64,000 nt of DNA from Pseudopelagicola sp. (GTDB lineage Bacteria > Pseudomonadota > Alphaproteobacteria > Rhodobacterales > Rhodobacteraceae), in assembly GCA_026195905.1 (NCBI GenBank), contig JAPHRE010000063.1, forward strand, positions 1 through 64,000, written 5' to 3'. Below the pieces are notes generated by a model. That model made no database searches, was not told the DNA's origin, and was given only the letters and a program-made list of their open reading frames with translations. A program made the position numbers and the translations under genes. This document shows positions 25,224 to 34,996 of the stretch, piece after piece (the first letter of the stretch is position 1; each line of letters starts with the position of its first letter).

Positions 25224-26192
25224 TTACGCCTTGCCGCGCAACGCCGCGATCCCCTCGGCCAAGATCGAAACCGCGATCTCGCCGGGGTTGGCCGCTCCAA
25301 TATCAAGCCCAACAGGGCCACGGATGCGCGCGATCTCATCTTGCGAAAACCCCGCCGCCTCAAGCCGCGCCACGCGTTTGGCATGGGTGCGCGTCGATCC
25401 CAACGCCCCGATGTAAAACGCCCGCGACCGCATCCCGACCGCAAGCGCGGGATCGTCAAGTTTGGGATCATGGGTCAAGGTGACAAGCGCCGTGCGCGCA
25501 TCAATGCCGACCGCCTCAAGCGCCGCATCGGGCCATTCCTCGACAATCCGCTCGCCGGGAAAGCGCGCCGCGTTGCCAAAGGCGCTGCGCGGGTCAATGA
25601 GAATCGGATCAAACCCCACGTGCCGCGCCATTCCCACAAGCGCCTGCGCGATATGCACCGCGCCCACCACAATCATCCGCAGAGGCGGATTGTGGATCGC
25701 GACGAACCGCCCATCCTCCTCTGTCCCTGAACGATCCAAACGAAACCGCGCCTCAAACCCATCAAACTGCACCACTCCGCCGCCCGTCTGCGCATCACAG
25801 ACATAGGCCACCGCCCGCCGCGCGGCCCGCGCCGCGACCAGTTCCGCAAGCACCTCAGGGGCCAAAACCGCGCCCACTGGCTCGACCAGAACCCGGATCG
25901 TCCCGCCACAGGCAAGACCCACCGCAAACGCATCCCCGTCGCTGACGCCGAACTGCAATAGCCGCCCCCGGCCCGCCGCAAGCGCAGCTTCGGCCGCCGC
26001 CACCACCGCCCCCTCGACACAGCCGCCCGAGACCGACCCCGCAATCTCGCCATCGCCGGAAATCGCCATCTGTGCGCCCGCGCGCCGTGGTGCCGATCCC
26101 CATGTCTCGACCACCGTCGCCAATACCGCGCCCCGCCCGGCCTCATGCCAAAGAAGCGCCTTTTCCGGCGCGCCGTTTACCCCGTCGCTCAT
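25224..26192 (-). CDS. XdhC/CoxI-family accessory protein
   Basis: 322 residues. The N-terminal XdhC/CoxI domain includes AVLATVVETWGSAPRRAGAQM and GSVSGGCVEGAVV, with the conserved Cys. The C-terminal XdhC Rossmann domain includes LRMIVVGAVHIAQALVGMAR and THDPKLDDPALAVGM, and RAFYIGALGSTRTHAKRVARL is the family hallmark. Family members load or sulfurate molybdenum cofactor for xanthine and CO dehydrogenases. No molybdoenzyme subunit gene is in the window, so its client is elsewhere. The ATG at 26192 (MSDGVNG) is chosen because further upstream codons lack conserved residues. Confidence 0.9.
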   Translation of the reverse strand: MSDGVNGAPEKALLWHEAGRGAVLATVVETWGSAPRRAGAQMAISGDGEIAGSVSGGCVEGAVVAAAEAALAAGRGRLLQFGVSDGDAFAVGLACGGTIRVLVEPVGAVLAPEVLAELVAARAARRAVAYVCDAQTGGGVVQFDGFEARFRLDRSGTEEDGRFVAIHNPPLRMIVVGAVHIAQALVGMARHVGFDPILIDPRSAFGNAARFPGERIVEEWPDAALEAVGIDARTALVTLTHDPKLDDPALAVGMRSRAFYIGALGSTRTHAKRVARLEAAGFSQDEIARIRGPVGLDIGAANPGEIAVSILAEGIAALRGKA

Positions 26193-26330
26193 CGCTATCC
26201 CCTTGCAAGCAAGGCACATCATGATCCGCCCCTCTCGCCTTGGCAATCCCGCGCACTCCCGCGCGCCCAAAGAAAAAGCGGCCAGCCCTTTCGGACCAGC
26301 CGCCTGCCTCGCTCATCTCAGAGACGGTAT

Positions 26331-26915
26331 TTATTCGACCGCAATCTCTGCGCCATCCCCGACAAGGCTGTCGGGCAAAACAAACGCCACGATCACAAAC
26401 ACAAGCCCAAGCACAAGGCCAAGAACATCGCCCGGAAGCGCCATCATGCCCTCGAATTTCGACCCCGGCACCGTGCCAAGCGTCACCTTGCCGCCCGCGA
26501 TCCCGTCCAAAAGGCCCGACGCTTTCCAGCCGTCATAGGTGACCATATACGCCGCCGCGCCCAAAAGGCCGCCCGCGATAAAGAACAGCGCATCCTTGCG
26601 CCCCGACGCCGCCGCACAGACGCCCGTGCCCGGACAATAGCCCGACGCCGCCCAGCCACCGCCCAGCAGCAGCCCGCCAATGAAGACGCCGATATAGGCC
26701 GATTTGACCGACATATGCAGGACATCCACAAGGCCAAGCATCTGGCCGCCAAACATCAGGATGGACCCAACGCCAATCGCCAGAATGATGGTCTTCATCA
26801 GGTGCAGGTTGCGCAAGCTCAACATGCGAATGATCCAGTTCGGGTTGGTCGCCCCAACCCGGTCAAGCGTGGCACCGAAAAGCGCGCCAATCACAAGTGC
26901 GAGAATGATTTGCAT
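26331..26915 (-). CDS. YeeE/YedE-family membrane protein (second of pair)
   Basis: 194 residues with about five membrane helices. The family Cys motif lies in GWAASGYCPGTGVCAAASG, between IGVFIGGLLLGGGW and FFIAGGLLGAAAYMV. YeeE/YedE proteins transport thiosulfate or related sulfur compounds through conserved cysteines. This half-size protein follows another of the same family with a gap of only 3 bases, so together they may form one transporter equal to the fused two-unit YeeE. Sulfur import or export is inferred from the family. Confidence 0.87.
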   Translation of the reverse strand: MQIILALVIGALFGATLDRVGATNPNWIIRMLSLRNLHLMKTIILAIGVGSILMFGGQMLGLVDVLHMSVKSAYIGVFIGGLLLGGGWAASGYCPGTGVCAAASGRKDALFFIAGGLLGAAAYMVTYDGWKASGLLDGIAGGKVTLGTVPGSKFEGMMALPGDVLGLVLGLVFVIVAFVLPDSLVGDGAEIAVE

Positions 26916-26918
26916 ATC

Positions 26919-27473
26919 TTACGCCCCTTTCTTGTAAACCAACATCGCAACCGGAACGGCTGCGAGGAATGCGCCAGCGGCAAAGATATACCCCGAAAGC
27001 GATGTCTGCATCATGCCCGACATCATATGCCCCGAGGTGCATCCGCCCGCGAGCCGCGCGCCGTAAAGCACGATAAACCCGCCCACAAAGGCCACCGCAT
27101 AGCGTTTGACCGGCGTATCGCCATAGTTGACATACCAAACCACCGGAAGCCGTGCCTCATCCTTGCCAATGCCGCCACGCGCCTTGACCGAGATAAACGC
27201 CCCGATCATCATCGCAATGACGAAAATAAAGCTGTAGTTCAGCGGGTTTGACGCGTTTTTCGCGTATTTTCCGTCTGATTTCGCAAGATACGCATTGGTC
27301 GACGTATAGGCGCCATCATCGGTCTGGGTGATCAACTCCGGGTTCACCGCATCCGCGACAATGGCATCCAAAATGACGAACTGAGTCGAAACCCCAATGG
27401 GTTTCACAAGCAGCACCGCCAGAAAAAACACGAAGCCCAATAGGACGCCGCCTGTTTTCCAGTTGAGAACCAT
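26919..27473 (-). CDS. YeeE/YedE-family membrane protein (first of pair)
   Basis: 184 residues. Helices include GGVLLGFVFFLAVLLVKPIG, SFIFVIAMMIGAFISVKA and YAVAFVGGFIVLYGARLAGGC. The Cys of GGCTSGHMMSGM is the conserved sulfur-binding residue. Between helices 1 and 2 there is a polar periplasmic-looking loop of about 45 residues (NPELITQTDDGAYTSTNAYL). The ATG at 27471-27473 follows GGGAA on the minus strand. Upstream are two small palindromes (27500-27518, 27531-27542) that could hold an operator. In related bacteria such pairs are often controlled by ArsR-type sulfide sensors (BigR/SqrR); none is coded here. Confidence 0.87.
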   Translation of the reverse strand: MVLNWKTGGVLLGFVFFLAVLLVKPIGVSTQFVILDAIVADAVNPELITQTDDGAYTSTNAYLAKSDGKYAKNASNPLNYSFIFVIAMMIGAFISVKARGGIGKDEARLPVVWYVNYGDTPVKRYAVAFVGGFIVLYGARLAGGCTSGHMMSGMMQTSLSGYIFAAGAFLAAVPVAMLVYKKGA

Positions 27474-27499
27474 GTTCCCTTCCCCTCTTCCTGAGTGAG

Positions 27500-27518
27500 G
27501 TGATGCTTTTTGCATCAC
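27500..27518. promoter_or_regulatory. Palindrome upstream of the YeeE pair
   Basis: GTGATGC-TTTTT-GCATCAC has perfect 7-base arms and lies 27 bases before the start codon on the minus strand. It could be an operator or, in the RNA, a leader hairpin. Confidence 0.45.
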
Positions 27519-27530
27519 ATGCGAATTCCT

Positions 27531-27542
27531 TCATATATATGA
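27531..27542. promoter_or_regulatory. AT-rich palindrome TCATATATATGA upstream of the YeeE pair
   Basis: A perfect 12-bp palindrome stands out in an otherwise GC-rich sequence. ArsR-family sulfur sensors of the BigR/SqrR type bind AT-rich dyads such as this in front of sulfur transport genes. The link to that family is inference from position and gene content. Confidence 0.45.
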
Positions 27543-27753
27543 TTGCGAATTTAATCAAGAAACCGACGCCCGCTCTGCCCGCGTCACCTACAACACTCCG
27601 GCAACAACACTCCGGCGCGAGACCCCGAAAACTCCGATATAACACTGCGCGAGCGGGCGGGAATTTGTCTATCTTCCCAATTTTTGCCGCATTGCCGCGC
27701 TATACCTCCTCCAAAAGCAGGTAAAATCCGCCAAACGGCGAGAAGAGGACTCG

Positions 27754-28701
27754 ATGCAGGACGCCCCCAATGGATTCGACACGCCCATGCTGGGCCTTGA
27801 ACCCGCCGATTGGCTGGCCAAGCTCGAAGAGATTGCGGGCGAGGACGGCTATTACCAACCGCTCGGCCCGCGTCACCATGCGGTGCTGATCGAGGACAAA
27901 CCGATCCTGCTGGTGACTTTCGAATCCATCGACACGATTCAGGCGCGGGGCGACACCGGCCAACCGCTTGGCTTTGAACTGGTGCGCGAATTTGGCTGGT
28001 CGCATATGTGTCTCCTGTGCGAAGAGGACACCTGGTTCCGCGATCCCCATGTCTATGCCTATTTCGACCGCATGGCCGACGATGGGTTCTTTGACGAATT
28101 TGATCAGGTGATCTTCTACGGCGCGGGTCCGGGCTGTGCCTATGCTGCAGCCGCCTTCTCCGTTGCCGCCCCCGGCGCGACCGTCATCGCCGTGCAGCCA
28201 CAGGCGACGCTCGATCCCCGCCTCGCGGGCTGGGATAGCCGCTTTCCACAGATGCGCCGCGTGTCTTTTGTCGATCGCTACGGCTTTGCCCCCAACATGA
28301 TCGACGCCGCCAACCGCGCCTTCGTGATCTATGATCCACTCGAGGAAAAAGACGCCATCCACGCCGCCCTGTTTGCGCGCGATAATGTGACGCTCCTGCC
28401 GATGACCCACATGGGCAGCGAGATCGAAACCGCGCTCCTGAACATGCAAATCCTGTTTCCAATGCTGGCCAAGGCCGGCACGGGCACCTTCACCGCCGGC
28501 GCCTTCTACCGCCTCGCCCGCGCCCGGCGCACCTATATGCCCTATCTCGACACCCTCCTGCGCGCCATCGAGTCGCAGAAACGCCCCTTCCTCAAGGCGC
28601 TCCTGTGCGCCAATGTCGTGCGCCGCATGAAAGCCCCGCGCTACATGCGCAAACTTGAGCTTCTGGAAAAGGCCGCGCTCGAAGGCAAACTGCCCGGCTA
28701 A
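27754..28701 (+). CDS. Uncharacterised protein with a glycine-rich alpha/beta-type loop
   Basis: 315 residues; I do not recognise the family with certainty. No signal peptide or membrane helix is seen. Midway is a beta-strand and glycine loop, [18 protein letters not shown], followed by a strand [13 protein letters not shown]. This resembles the nucleophile-elbow or nucleotide-loop region of alpha/beta folds, but without a Ser nucleophile. An N-terminal pair CLLCEED could bind metal. The C-terminus is very basic ([19 protein letters not shown]). It lies between the YeeE pair (divergent) and pyrC (same strand, 62 bases away). A soluble enzyme is likely; function is unknown. Confidence 0.6.
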   Translation: MQDAPNGFDTPMLGLEPADWLAKLEEIAGEDGYYQPLGPRHHAVLIEDKPILLVTFESIDTIQARGDTGQPLGFELVREFGWSHMCLLCEEDTWFRDPHVYAYFDRMADDGFFDEFDQVIFYGAGPGCAYAAAAFSVAAPGATVIAVQPQATLDPRLAGWDSRFPQMRRVSFVDRYGFAPNMIDAANRAFVIYDPLEEKDAIHAALFARDNVTLLPMTHMGSEIETALLNMQILFPMLAKAGTGTFTAGAFYRLARARRTYMPYLDTLLRAIESQKRPFLKALLCANVVRRMKAPRYMRKLELLEKAALEGKLPG

Positions 28702-28763
28702 GCGCGCCCCCGCGACATCAAAATCACTGGCGCGGCGCGTGGGATTTGGCTAAACCCGCCCCC

Positions 28764-29807
28764 ATGAGCACCTCCCTGACCATCACCCGCCCCGATGACT
28801 GGCACCTGCACCTGCGCGACGGCGCCGTGCTGCGCGCCGTTCTGCCCGAAACCGCCCGCGATTTTGCCCGTGCCATCATCATGCCCAACCTCATCCCCCC
28901 CGTCGTAACCGGGGCCGAGGCCGCGTCCTACCGCGACCGCATCCTGTCGGCGCTGCCCGAGGGAATGACGTTCGAGCCGCTGATGACGCTCTACCTCACC
29001 GAAGAAACCGACCCGGCCGATGTGGCGCTTGCCGCTGAAAGCGGTCTGGTCAAAGCCGTGAAACTCTATCCCGCAGGCGCGACCACCAACTCCGCCTCCG
29101 GGGTGCGCGACTTTGACAAGGTCCGCCCGGTGCTTGAGAAAATGGCCGAGATCGGCCTGCCGCTCTGCGTGCATGGCGAAGTGACCGACGCCGAGATCGA
29201 CATTTTCGACCGCGAAGCCGTGTTTATCGACCATGTGCTCGACCCCCTGCGCCACGCCACCCCCGGCCTGCGCGTGGTGATGGAACATATCACGACGAAA
29301 AACGGCGTGGATTACGTCAAATCCAACGCGGCCGACCTTGGCGGCACGATCACCACGCACCACCTCATCATCAACCGCAACCATATCCTCGTGGGCGGGA
29401 TCAAGCCGCATTACTACTGCCTGCCCGTTGCTAAACGCGAGGAACACCGCCTCGCCTTGCGCGCCGCCGCAACCTCGGGCGATGCGCGGTTCTTCCTCGG
29501 CACCGATAGCGCGCCGCACACCGACGAGAACAAGGAAAGCGCCTGTGGCTGTGCCGGGTGTTTCACCGCGACCAACACAATGGCGCTTCTGGCGCAGGTC
29601 TTTGAAGAAGACGACGCGCTCAACAACCTCGAAGCCTTCGCCTCCAAAAACGGCCCCGCCTTCTATCGCCTGCCCGAGAACGAAGACACGCTCACCCTCG
29701 TCAAAAGCCAAACGCCAACCGATTTCCCCGACAAGATCGACACCGGCGAAGGCCCGGTGACCGTCTTTGACCCCGGCTACCCGGTCTACTGGCGTGTGCA
29801 GGACTAG
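28764..29807 (+). CDS. pyrC: Dihydroorotase, class II
   Basis: 347 residues, the E. coli PyrC length. It cyclises carbamoyl aspartate to dihydroorotate in pyrimidine synthesis. Metal ligands are seen in [10 protein letters not shown], the carboxylated Lys in [15 protein letters not shown], His in PLCVHGEV and VVMEHITT, and the catalytic Asp in [10 protein letters not shown]. The ATG at 28764 begins just before the first strand. It is followed by pyrE after 74 bases that contain two hairpins, so the two pyrimidine genes form one cluster. Confidence 0.96.
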   Translation: MSTSLTITRPDDWHLHLRDGAVLRAVLPETARDFARAIIMPNLIPPVVTGAEAASYRDRILSALPEGMTFEPLMTLYLTEETDPADVALAAESGLVKAVKLYPAGATTNSASGVRDFDKVRPVLEKMAEIGLPLCVHGEVTDAEIDIFDREAVFIDHVLDPLRHATPGLRVVMEHITTKNGVDYVKSNAADLGGTITTHHLIINRNHILVGGIKPHYYCLPVAKREEHRLALRAAATSGDARFFLGTDSAPHTDENKESACGCAGCFTATNTMALLAQVFEEDDALNNLEAFASKNGPAFYRLPENEDTLTLVKSQTPTDFPDKIDTGEGPVTVFDPGYPVYWRVQD

Positions 29808-29809
29808 GA

Positions 29810-29859
29810 AAGTCTTCTCGAAGACTTCCCCCCGGCAGCGTTGTTAAGAAAACGCTGCC
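29810..29859 (+). other. Two tandem hairpins between pyrC and pyrE
   Basis: AAGTCTTC / GAAGACTT (29810-29827, 2-base loop) and GGCAGCGTT / AACGCTGCC (29834-29859, 8-base loop) occupy most of the 74-base spacer. Neither ends in a T-run. They may differentially stabilise pyrC and pyrE mRNA or act as an attenuator pair. Confidence 0.65.
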
Positions 29860-29881
29860 CCCTCAAGACAAAGGACACCCC

Positions 29882-30562
29882 ATGATCCCAACCGCCTATC
29901 CCGCCCAAGACGAAATTGCCCGCCTGACCGCGCGTATGCTGCTTGAAATCGGCGCGGTGAACTTCAATACCGAGACGCCCTATACCCTCGCCTCCGGCCT
30001 GCCGTCGCCGTCTTATATCGACTGCCGCAAGCTGATCTCCTTCCCGCGCATCCGCGCAACCCTGATGGATTTCCTCTGTGTGACCGTGATGCGCAACGCG
30101 GGCCTTGAGGCATTTGACAACATCGCCGGTGGCGAGACCGCAGGCATTCCCTTTGCCGCGCTGGTGGCCGAACGTATGGCCCTGCCGATGACCTATGTGC
30201 GTAAAAAGCCCAAAGGCTACGGCAAGAACGCCCGCATCGAGGGTGCCATGTCCGAAGGCGAACGCGTGCTGCTCGTGGAAGATCTGACAACCGATGGCGG
30301 CTCCAAGCTGTCCTTCGTGGACGCCATCCGCGACACCGGCGCGACCTGTGGTCATACGGCGGTGATCTTCTATTACGACATCTTCCCCGAGACGACGAAA
30401 ACCCTCGGCGATCATGGCGTGGACCTGCATTACCTCTGCACCTGGTGGGATGTCCTCGCCGAGGCCCGCGCCCAACAAGCCTTCTCCGAAGAGACCCTCT
30501 CAGAGGTCGAATCCTTCCTCAAAGCCCCGCGCGCCTGGCAAGAGGCCCGCATGAAGGGCTAA
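29882..30562 (+). CDS. pyrE: Orotate phosphoribosyltransferase
   Basis: 226 residues. It joins orotate and PRPP to give OMP, two steps after PyrC. The PRPP-binding motif is [17 protein letters not shown]; the orotate region includes [17 protein letters not shown] and [20 protein letters not shown]. The length and KPKGYG stretch fit the alphaproteobacterial type. The ATG at 29882 follows AAAGGACACC. The next gene, dnaB, starts 133 bases on, probably from its own promoter. Confidence 0.95.
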   Translation: MIPTAYPAQDEIARLTARMLLEIGAVNFNTETPYTLASGLPSPSYIDCRKLISFPRIRATLMDFLCVTVMRNAGLEAFDNIAGGETAGIPFAALVAERMALPMTYVRKKPKGYGKNARIEGAMSEGERVLLVEDLTTDGGSKLSFVDAIRDTGATCGHTAVIFYYDIFPETTKTLGDHGVDLHYLCTWWDVLAEARAQQAFSEETLSEVESFLKAPRAWQEARMKG

Positions 30563-30695
30563 AGACCAAGGCTTTGCAAAAATCCCCCTGCGCCGCACCT
30601 CTGCGAGGCGCCGGGCACATCCTGACTTATCCACAGAAACATACAATTTGCCTGCCCCGCGGACCGTCGTCTAAAAGACAGGGTCAGAGAAAGAC

Positions 30696-32192
30696 ATGAG
30701 AGCAGAGATGAACGAAGTGTCGACGATAAACCCAACCGGCGAAACCAACGACGGCGATCCGATGCCGCATTCGATCGAAGCCGAGCAACAGCTCCTCGGC
30801 GCGATTCTGACCAATAACGACATCTTTGACCGCATCGCCGCGATCATCCGCCCCGAACATTTCTACGATCCGGTGCACGCCCGCATCTTTGAAATCGCCG
30901 CCGCCCGCATCGCCAAGAACGCGCTGGCCTCGCCGGTGACGCTCAAGGCGTTTCTCGAAGACGACGAAGGTCTCAAGGAACTGGGCGGTCCCGCCTATCT
31001 TGCCCGCCTCGCCGGGGCCGCGATCTCGGCCTTTGCCGCGCGCGATTACGCCCAGATGATCTATGACATGGCGATCCGCCGCGAACTCATTGGCCTTGGC
31101 ACCGACATTTCGACCAAGGCTAAAAAAGTCGATGTCGCGTCGGAGCCGCGCGAACAGATCGTCGAGGCCGAACAAGCCCTCTACAAACTCTCCGAACAGG
31201 GCCAGACCGAGCGCGGTTTCGTCTCTTTCCTCAAGGCCGTGACCGAAGCCGTGAACTCCGCCAACGCCGCCTATCAACGCGAAGGCGGCCTTGCCGGGAT
31301 CTCCACCGGCCTCATCGACATGGACAAGAAACTCGGCGGGCTGCACCCCTCTGACCTGCTGATCCTCGCCGGGCGTCCCTCGATGGGCAAAACCTCACTG
31401 GCCACCAACATCGCCTTCAACGTCGCCAAAGCCTACAAAAAAGGCCTGCGCCACGACGGCACCGAAGGCGCGGTCGAAGGCGGCGTGGTCGGGTTCTACT
31501 CGCTTGAGATGAGCGCCGAACAGCTTGCCGCGCGTATTCTGTCCGAGGCCGCCGAAGTGCCCTCCGAGCAAATCCGCCGTGGCGACATGACCGAGGCCGA
31601 ATTCCGCCGCTTTGTCGATGCCGCCAAATCGCTTGAGGCCTGCCCGCTCTATATCGACGACACACCCGCCCTGCCGATTGCCCAACTGGCCGCCCGCGCC
31701 CGCCGCCTCAAGCGGACCCACGGGCTGGACCTGCTGATCATCGACTATCTTCAGCTCTGTCGCGGCACTGCCGAAAACCGCGTCAACGAGATTGCCGAGA
31801 TTTCGATGGGCATGAAGGCCATCGCCAAGGAACTCAACATCCCCGTGATCGCCCTGTCCCAGCTCTCGCGTCAGGTTGAGAGCCGCGAAGACAAACGTCC
31901 ACAGCTTTCGGACCTGCGCGAATCCGGCTCGATTGAACAGGACGCCGACGTTGTGATGTTCGTGTTCCGCGAGGAATACTACGTCGAGCGCGAAAAACCC
32001 TCTGATGACCGGCTTGATGAAATGGCCGCCTGGCAGGAGCGCATGGAAAAGCTGCACGGCAAGGCCGAAGTCGTCATCGGCAAACAACGTCACGGCCCGA
32101 TTGGCACCGTCGAACTGTCTTTCGAGGGGCGCTTTACCCGCTTTGGCAACCTCGTCAAACCGTGGCAACAAGGCGAAGACCAAGACTTTTGA
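30696..32192 (+). CDS. dnaB: Replicative DNA helicase DnaB
   Basis: 498 residues. The N-terminal DnaB domain spans about 20-120 (PHSIEAEQQLLGAILTN, RPEHFYDPVHARIF). The RecA-like helicase domain has Walker A GRPSMGKTSL, Walker B DLLIIDYLQL, the H3 motif VIALSQLSRQVESREDKRP and the Arg finger region GKQRHGPIGTVELSF. It forms the hexameric ring that unwinds the fork. Two starts are possible, 30696 (MRAEMNEV) and 30708 (MNEV); neither has a strong ribosome site, and I give the longer. Confidence 0.96.
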   Translation: MRAEMNEVSTINPTGETNDGDPMPHSIEAEQQLLGAILTNNDIFDRIAAIIRPEHFYDPVHARIFEIAAARIAKNALASPVTLKAFLEDDEGLKELGGPAYLARLAGAAISAFAARDYAQMIYDMAIRRELIGLGTDISTKAKKVDVASEPREQIVEAEQALYKLSEQGQTERGFVSFLKAVTEAVNSANAAYQREGGLAGISTGLIDMDKKLGGLHPSDLLILAGRPSMGKTSLATNIAFNVAKAYKKGLRHDGTEGAVEGGVVGFYSLEMSAEQLAARILSEAAEVPSEQIRRGDMTEAEFRRFVDAAKSLEACPLYIDDTPALPIAQLAARARRLKRTHGLDLLIIDYLQLCRGTAENRVNEIAEISMGMKAIAKELNIPVIALSQLSRQVESREDKRPQLSDLRESGSIEQDADVVMFVFREEYYVEREKPSDDRLDEMAAWQERMEKLHGKAEVVIGKQRHGPIGTVELSFEGRFTRFGNLVKPWQQGEDQDF

Positions 32193-32288
32193 CCTCCGCG
32201 CGCGCGCCATACACCCCAAGCGCGCATCGCACAGGCCAAAACCCCCTTTCCGCTTGACCTTGGCGGCGGCTAGGACAACAAAAGGCGC

Positions 32289-33326
32289 ATGGCTACTGCG
32301 ACCCTGACAATCGACCTCGACGCTCTTGCAGCAAACTGGCACGCGCTGGATTCCCTCGCCACCTGCGAGACCGCCGCCGTGGTCAAGGCCGATGGCTACG
32401 GCCTCGGGGCCGACCGCGTGGCCCGCGCGCTCTACGCCGCCGGGACGCGACGCTTCTTTGTCGCCCTCGCCGAAGAAGGCGCCGCCCTGCGCGCCGCGCT
32501 CGGCCCGGAACCAGAAATCAACGTCTTTTCCGGCCATATGCCCGGCGATGCAGAAATCCTCGCCGAGATGGCGCTGACCCCGATGCTGAACTCGCTCGAT
32601 CAAATGCTGCGGCATTTTGAACACCTGCCCGGTGCGCCCTTCGGTGTGCAACTCGACACCGGCATGAACCGCCTCGGCATGGAACCCGCCGAATGGGACG
32701 CCGTGCGCGACATCGCGCTGGAACAAAACCCGACCCTGCTGATGTCGCATCTTGCCTGCGCCGATGACCCCGAACACCCGATGAACCCGCAACAACTCGC
32801 CACCTTCCGCGCCATGACGGACGGGCTTGACGTGCCGCGCTCGCTCGCGGCGACCGGCGGCATCCTCTTGGGAGATGACTATCATTTCGACCTCACCCGC
32901 CCCGGCATCGGCCTCTATGGCGGCCTGCCCTTCATCGACGCCGCGCCCGTCGCCGCAATCGACATCCCCGTGATCCAAATCCGAGAGGTCGCCCCCGGCG
33001 AAACCGTCGGCTATGGCAACACATGGACCGCCCCCCGCCCCTCACGCATTGCCACCCTCTCGGCCGGCTATGCCGACGGTATCCTGCGCGCGATGGGACC
33101 ACAGGCCTATGTCTACGCTGGCGAACACCGCTGTAAAATCGTGGGCCGCATCTCGATGGACCTGATCGGCGTCGACATCACCGACGCCCCCGACATCCCC
33201 GACACCGTAGAATTGCTCGGGCGACATCAATCTGTCGATACGCTGGCCGACGCGGCCGGCACCATCGGCTATGAAATCCTGACCTCGCTTGGCGCGCGCT
33301 ACGCCCGCCACGTCCTGGCGTCATGA
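32289..33326 (+). CDS. alr: Alanine racemase
   Basis: 345 residues. It makes D-alanine for peptidoglycan. The PLP lysine is Lys33 in [10 protein letters not shown], the second catalytic base is the Tyr in [11 protein letters not shown], and the substrate Arg region is [14 protein letters not shown]. It is slightly shorter than most Alr (about 360). It overlaps the mlaE-like gene by 4 bases (ATGA), so envelope lipid transport and cell-wall precursor genes are translationally coupled. Confidence 0.95.
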   Translation: MATATLTIDLDALAANWHALDSLATCETAAVVKADGYGLGADRVARALYAAGTRRFFVALAEEGAALRAALGPEPEINVFSGHMPGDAEILAEMALTPMLNSLDQMLRHFEHLPGAPFGVQLDTGMNRLGMEPAEWDAVRDIALEQNPTLLMSHLACADDPEHPMNPQQLATFRAMTDGLDVPRSLAATGGILLGDDYHFDLTRPGIGLYGGLPFIDAAPVAAIDIPVIQIREVAPGETVGYGNTWTAPRPSRIATLSAGYADGILRAMGPQAYVYAGEHRCKIVGRISMDLIGVDITDAPDIPDTVELLGRHQSVDTLADAAGTIGYEILTSLGARYARHVLAS

Positions 33327-34105
33327 TCCTGACCGCCCCCCTCGCCGCCCTGGGCCGCGCAACGCTCGCCCTCCTGTCCAGCATCGGGCAAGTGGCGCTT
33401 TTTGCCTTCTCGGCCCTGTCGCATATCCTGCGCCCGCCGTTCTATGGCCGCGAATTCGCCTCTGCCCTGCTCAACGTGGGCTGGCTCTCGCTGCCCGTCG
33501 TGGGCCTCACCGCGATCTTCACAGGCGCAGCCCTGGCGCTGCAAATCTATGACGGCGGCTCGCGCTTTTCCGCCGAAGCCGTGGTGCCCCAGATCGTCGC
33601 CATCGGTATGGTGCGCGAACTTGGCCCGGTGCTTGTCGGCCTCATGGTCGCCGCCCGCGTGACCTCCTCCATCGCCGCCGAAATCGCGACGATGAAAGTC
33701 ACCGAACAAATCGACGCGCTGGTGACGCTTTCGACCCACCCGATGAAATACCTCACCGCCCCGCGCGTCCTCGCCGCGCTGCTGGTGGTGCCGCTGCTTG
33801 TCGGCGTGGGCGATATCATCGGCGTCTACGGCGGCTTCCTCGTCGCGACCGGCAACCTTGGCTTCAACCCCGCGACCTACATCACCAACACATGGAACTT
33901 CCTTGAGATTTCCGACATCGTCTCCTCACTGATCAAAGGCTCGGTCTTCGGCTTTATCGCCGCCACTATGGGCTGTTATTACGGCATGAACTCGGGCCGC
34001 GGCGCACAAGGCGTGGGCCGCGCCACCAAATCCTCGGTGCAAGCCGCCGCCGTGCTCATCCTTGCCGCCAACTTTGCCCTCACATCGCTGTTCTTTGCCT
34101 CATGA
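33323..34105 (+). CDS. MlaE-family ABC transporter permease
   Basis: 260 residues with about six hydrophobic helices and the MlaE/YrbE signature ([65 protein letters not shown]). MlaE forms the inner-membrane channel of a phospholipid transporter keeping outer-membrane asymmetry. It sits between alr and the ATPase gene, overlapping each by 4 bases. MlaD, MlaC and MlaB genes are not adjacent, unlike the E. coli operon, so the MCE protein must be coded elsewhere. Confidence 0.93.
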   Translation: MILTAPLAALGRATLALLSSIGQVALFAFSALSHILRPPFYGREFASALLNVGWLSLPVVGLTAIFTGAALALQIYDGGSRFSAEAVVPQIVAIGMVRELGPVLVGLMVAARVTSSIAAEIATMKVTEQIDALVTLSTHPMKYLTAPRVLAALLVVPLLVGVGDIIGVYGGFLVATGNLGFNPATYITNTWNFLEISDIVSSLIKGSVFGFIAATMGCYYGMNSGRGAQGVGRATKSSVQAAAVLILAANFALTSLFFAS

Positions 34106-34848
34106 TTACCTTTGAAAACGTCCATAAATCCTTCGGGCCGAAACACGTCCTGCGCGGCGTGAACCTTGAGATCCCCAAGGGCGAATCTATGGTCATCATC
34201 GGCGGTTCCGGGACGGGCAAATCCGTGGCGCTGAAATGCGTCCTTGGCCTCATCACCCCCGACAGCGGCACAATCCGCGTCGACGGCAAAGACGCAACCC
34301 TTGGCGACCGTGACGCCTTCCTCGCCCGCTTTGGGATGCTGTTTCAGGGCGGCGCATTATTTGACTCGCTCCCGGTCTGGCAAAACGTCGCCTTCCGCCT
34401 GCTGCGCGGCTCGCTCAAACGCCCCCGCGACGAGGCCCGCGAGATCGCCATCGAGAAACTGCGTCGCGTCGGCCTGACGCCGGATGTCGCCGATCTCTTC
34501 CCGTCTGAACTTTCGGGCGGCATGCAAAAACGCGTCGGCCTCGCCCGCGCCATCGCCGCCGAGCCGGAAATCATCTTCTTTGACGAACCCACCACCGGCC
34601 TCGACCCGATCATGTCCGGCGTCATCAACGACCTGATCCGCGAGATCGTTGTCGAAATGGGCGCCACCGCGATGACCATCACCCACGACATGACAAGCGT
34701 GCGCGCCATCGCCGATAAGGTCGCCATGCTGCATGACGGCATCATCCAATGGACCGGCCCGGTCGCCCAAATGGACACCTCCGGCGACCCCTACCTGACA
34801 CAATTCATCTCCGGCAGCGCCGAAGGCCCGATCGAAGCGGTGCGTTAA
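34102..34848 (+). CDS. MlaF-family ABC transporter ATPase
   Basis: 248 residues. Walker A is IIGGSGTGKSVALKC, the Q-loop is FGMLFQGGALFDSLPV with the MlaF-typical GALFDSL, the signature is LSGGMQKRVGLARAIA, Walker B is IIFFDEPTTGLDP, and the H-loop is TITHDMTS. It powers the MlaE channel. Translation is coupled to the permease by ATGA. The 32-bp post-stop motif follows 23 bases after its stop codon, and iteron repeat copy 2 lies about 160 bases beyond the stop. Confidence 0.94.
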   Translation: MITFENVHKSFGPKHVLRGVNLEIPKGESMVIIGGSGTGKSVALKCVLGLITPDSGTIRVDGKDATLGDRDAFLARFGMLFQGGALFDSLPVWQNVAFRLLRGSLKRPRDEAREIAIEKLRRVGLTPDVADLFPSELSGGMQKRVGLARAIAAEPEIIFFDEPTTGLDPIMSGVINDLIREIVVEMGATAMTITHDMTSVRAIADKVAMLHDGIIQWTGPVAQMDTSGDPYLTQFISGSAEGPIEAVR

Positions 34849-34871
34849 CTCCGCACCTCACCGCCCTCCCC

Positions 34872-34903
34872 TTCATCTTGGCAAAAATACTCGCGCCGCA
34901 GGC
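34872..34903 (+). repeat. 32-bp post-stop repeat, copy 2
   Basis: Starts TTCATCTTGG and contains AAAAATACTCGCGCCGCAGG. It matches the element at 13350-13381 at 26 of 32 positions, with AAAATACTC unchanged. As there, it lies just downstream of a stop codon (mlaF) in the same orientation. Confidence 0.65.
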
Positions 34904-34996
34904 CTCAAATCTCGCCTTGGAAAATCCCATTTTCCGAGGCCCGCCACCGCCCGCCGCGTGAACCACCGTCCGCGCTCTTAATCCACCGCCCGACTC

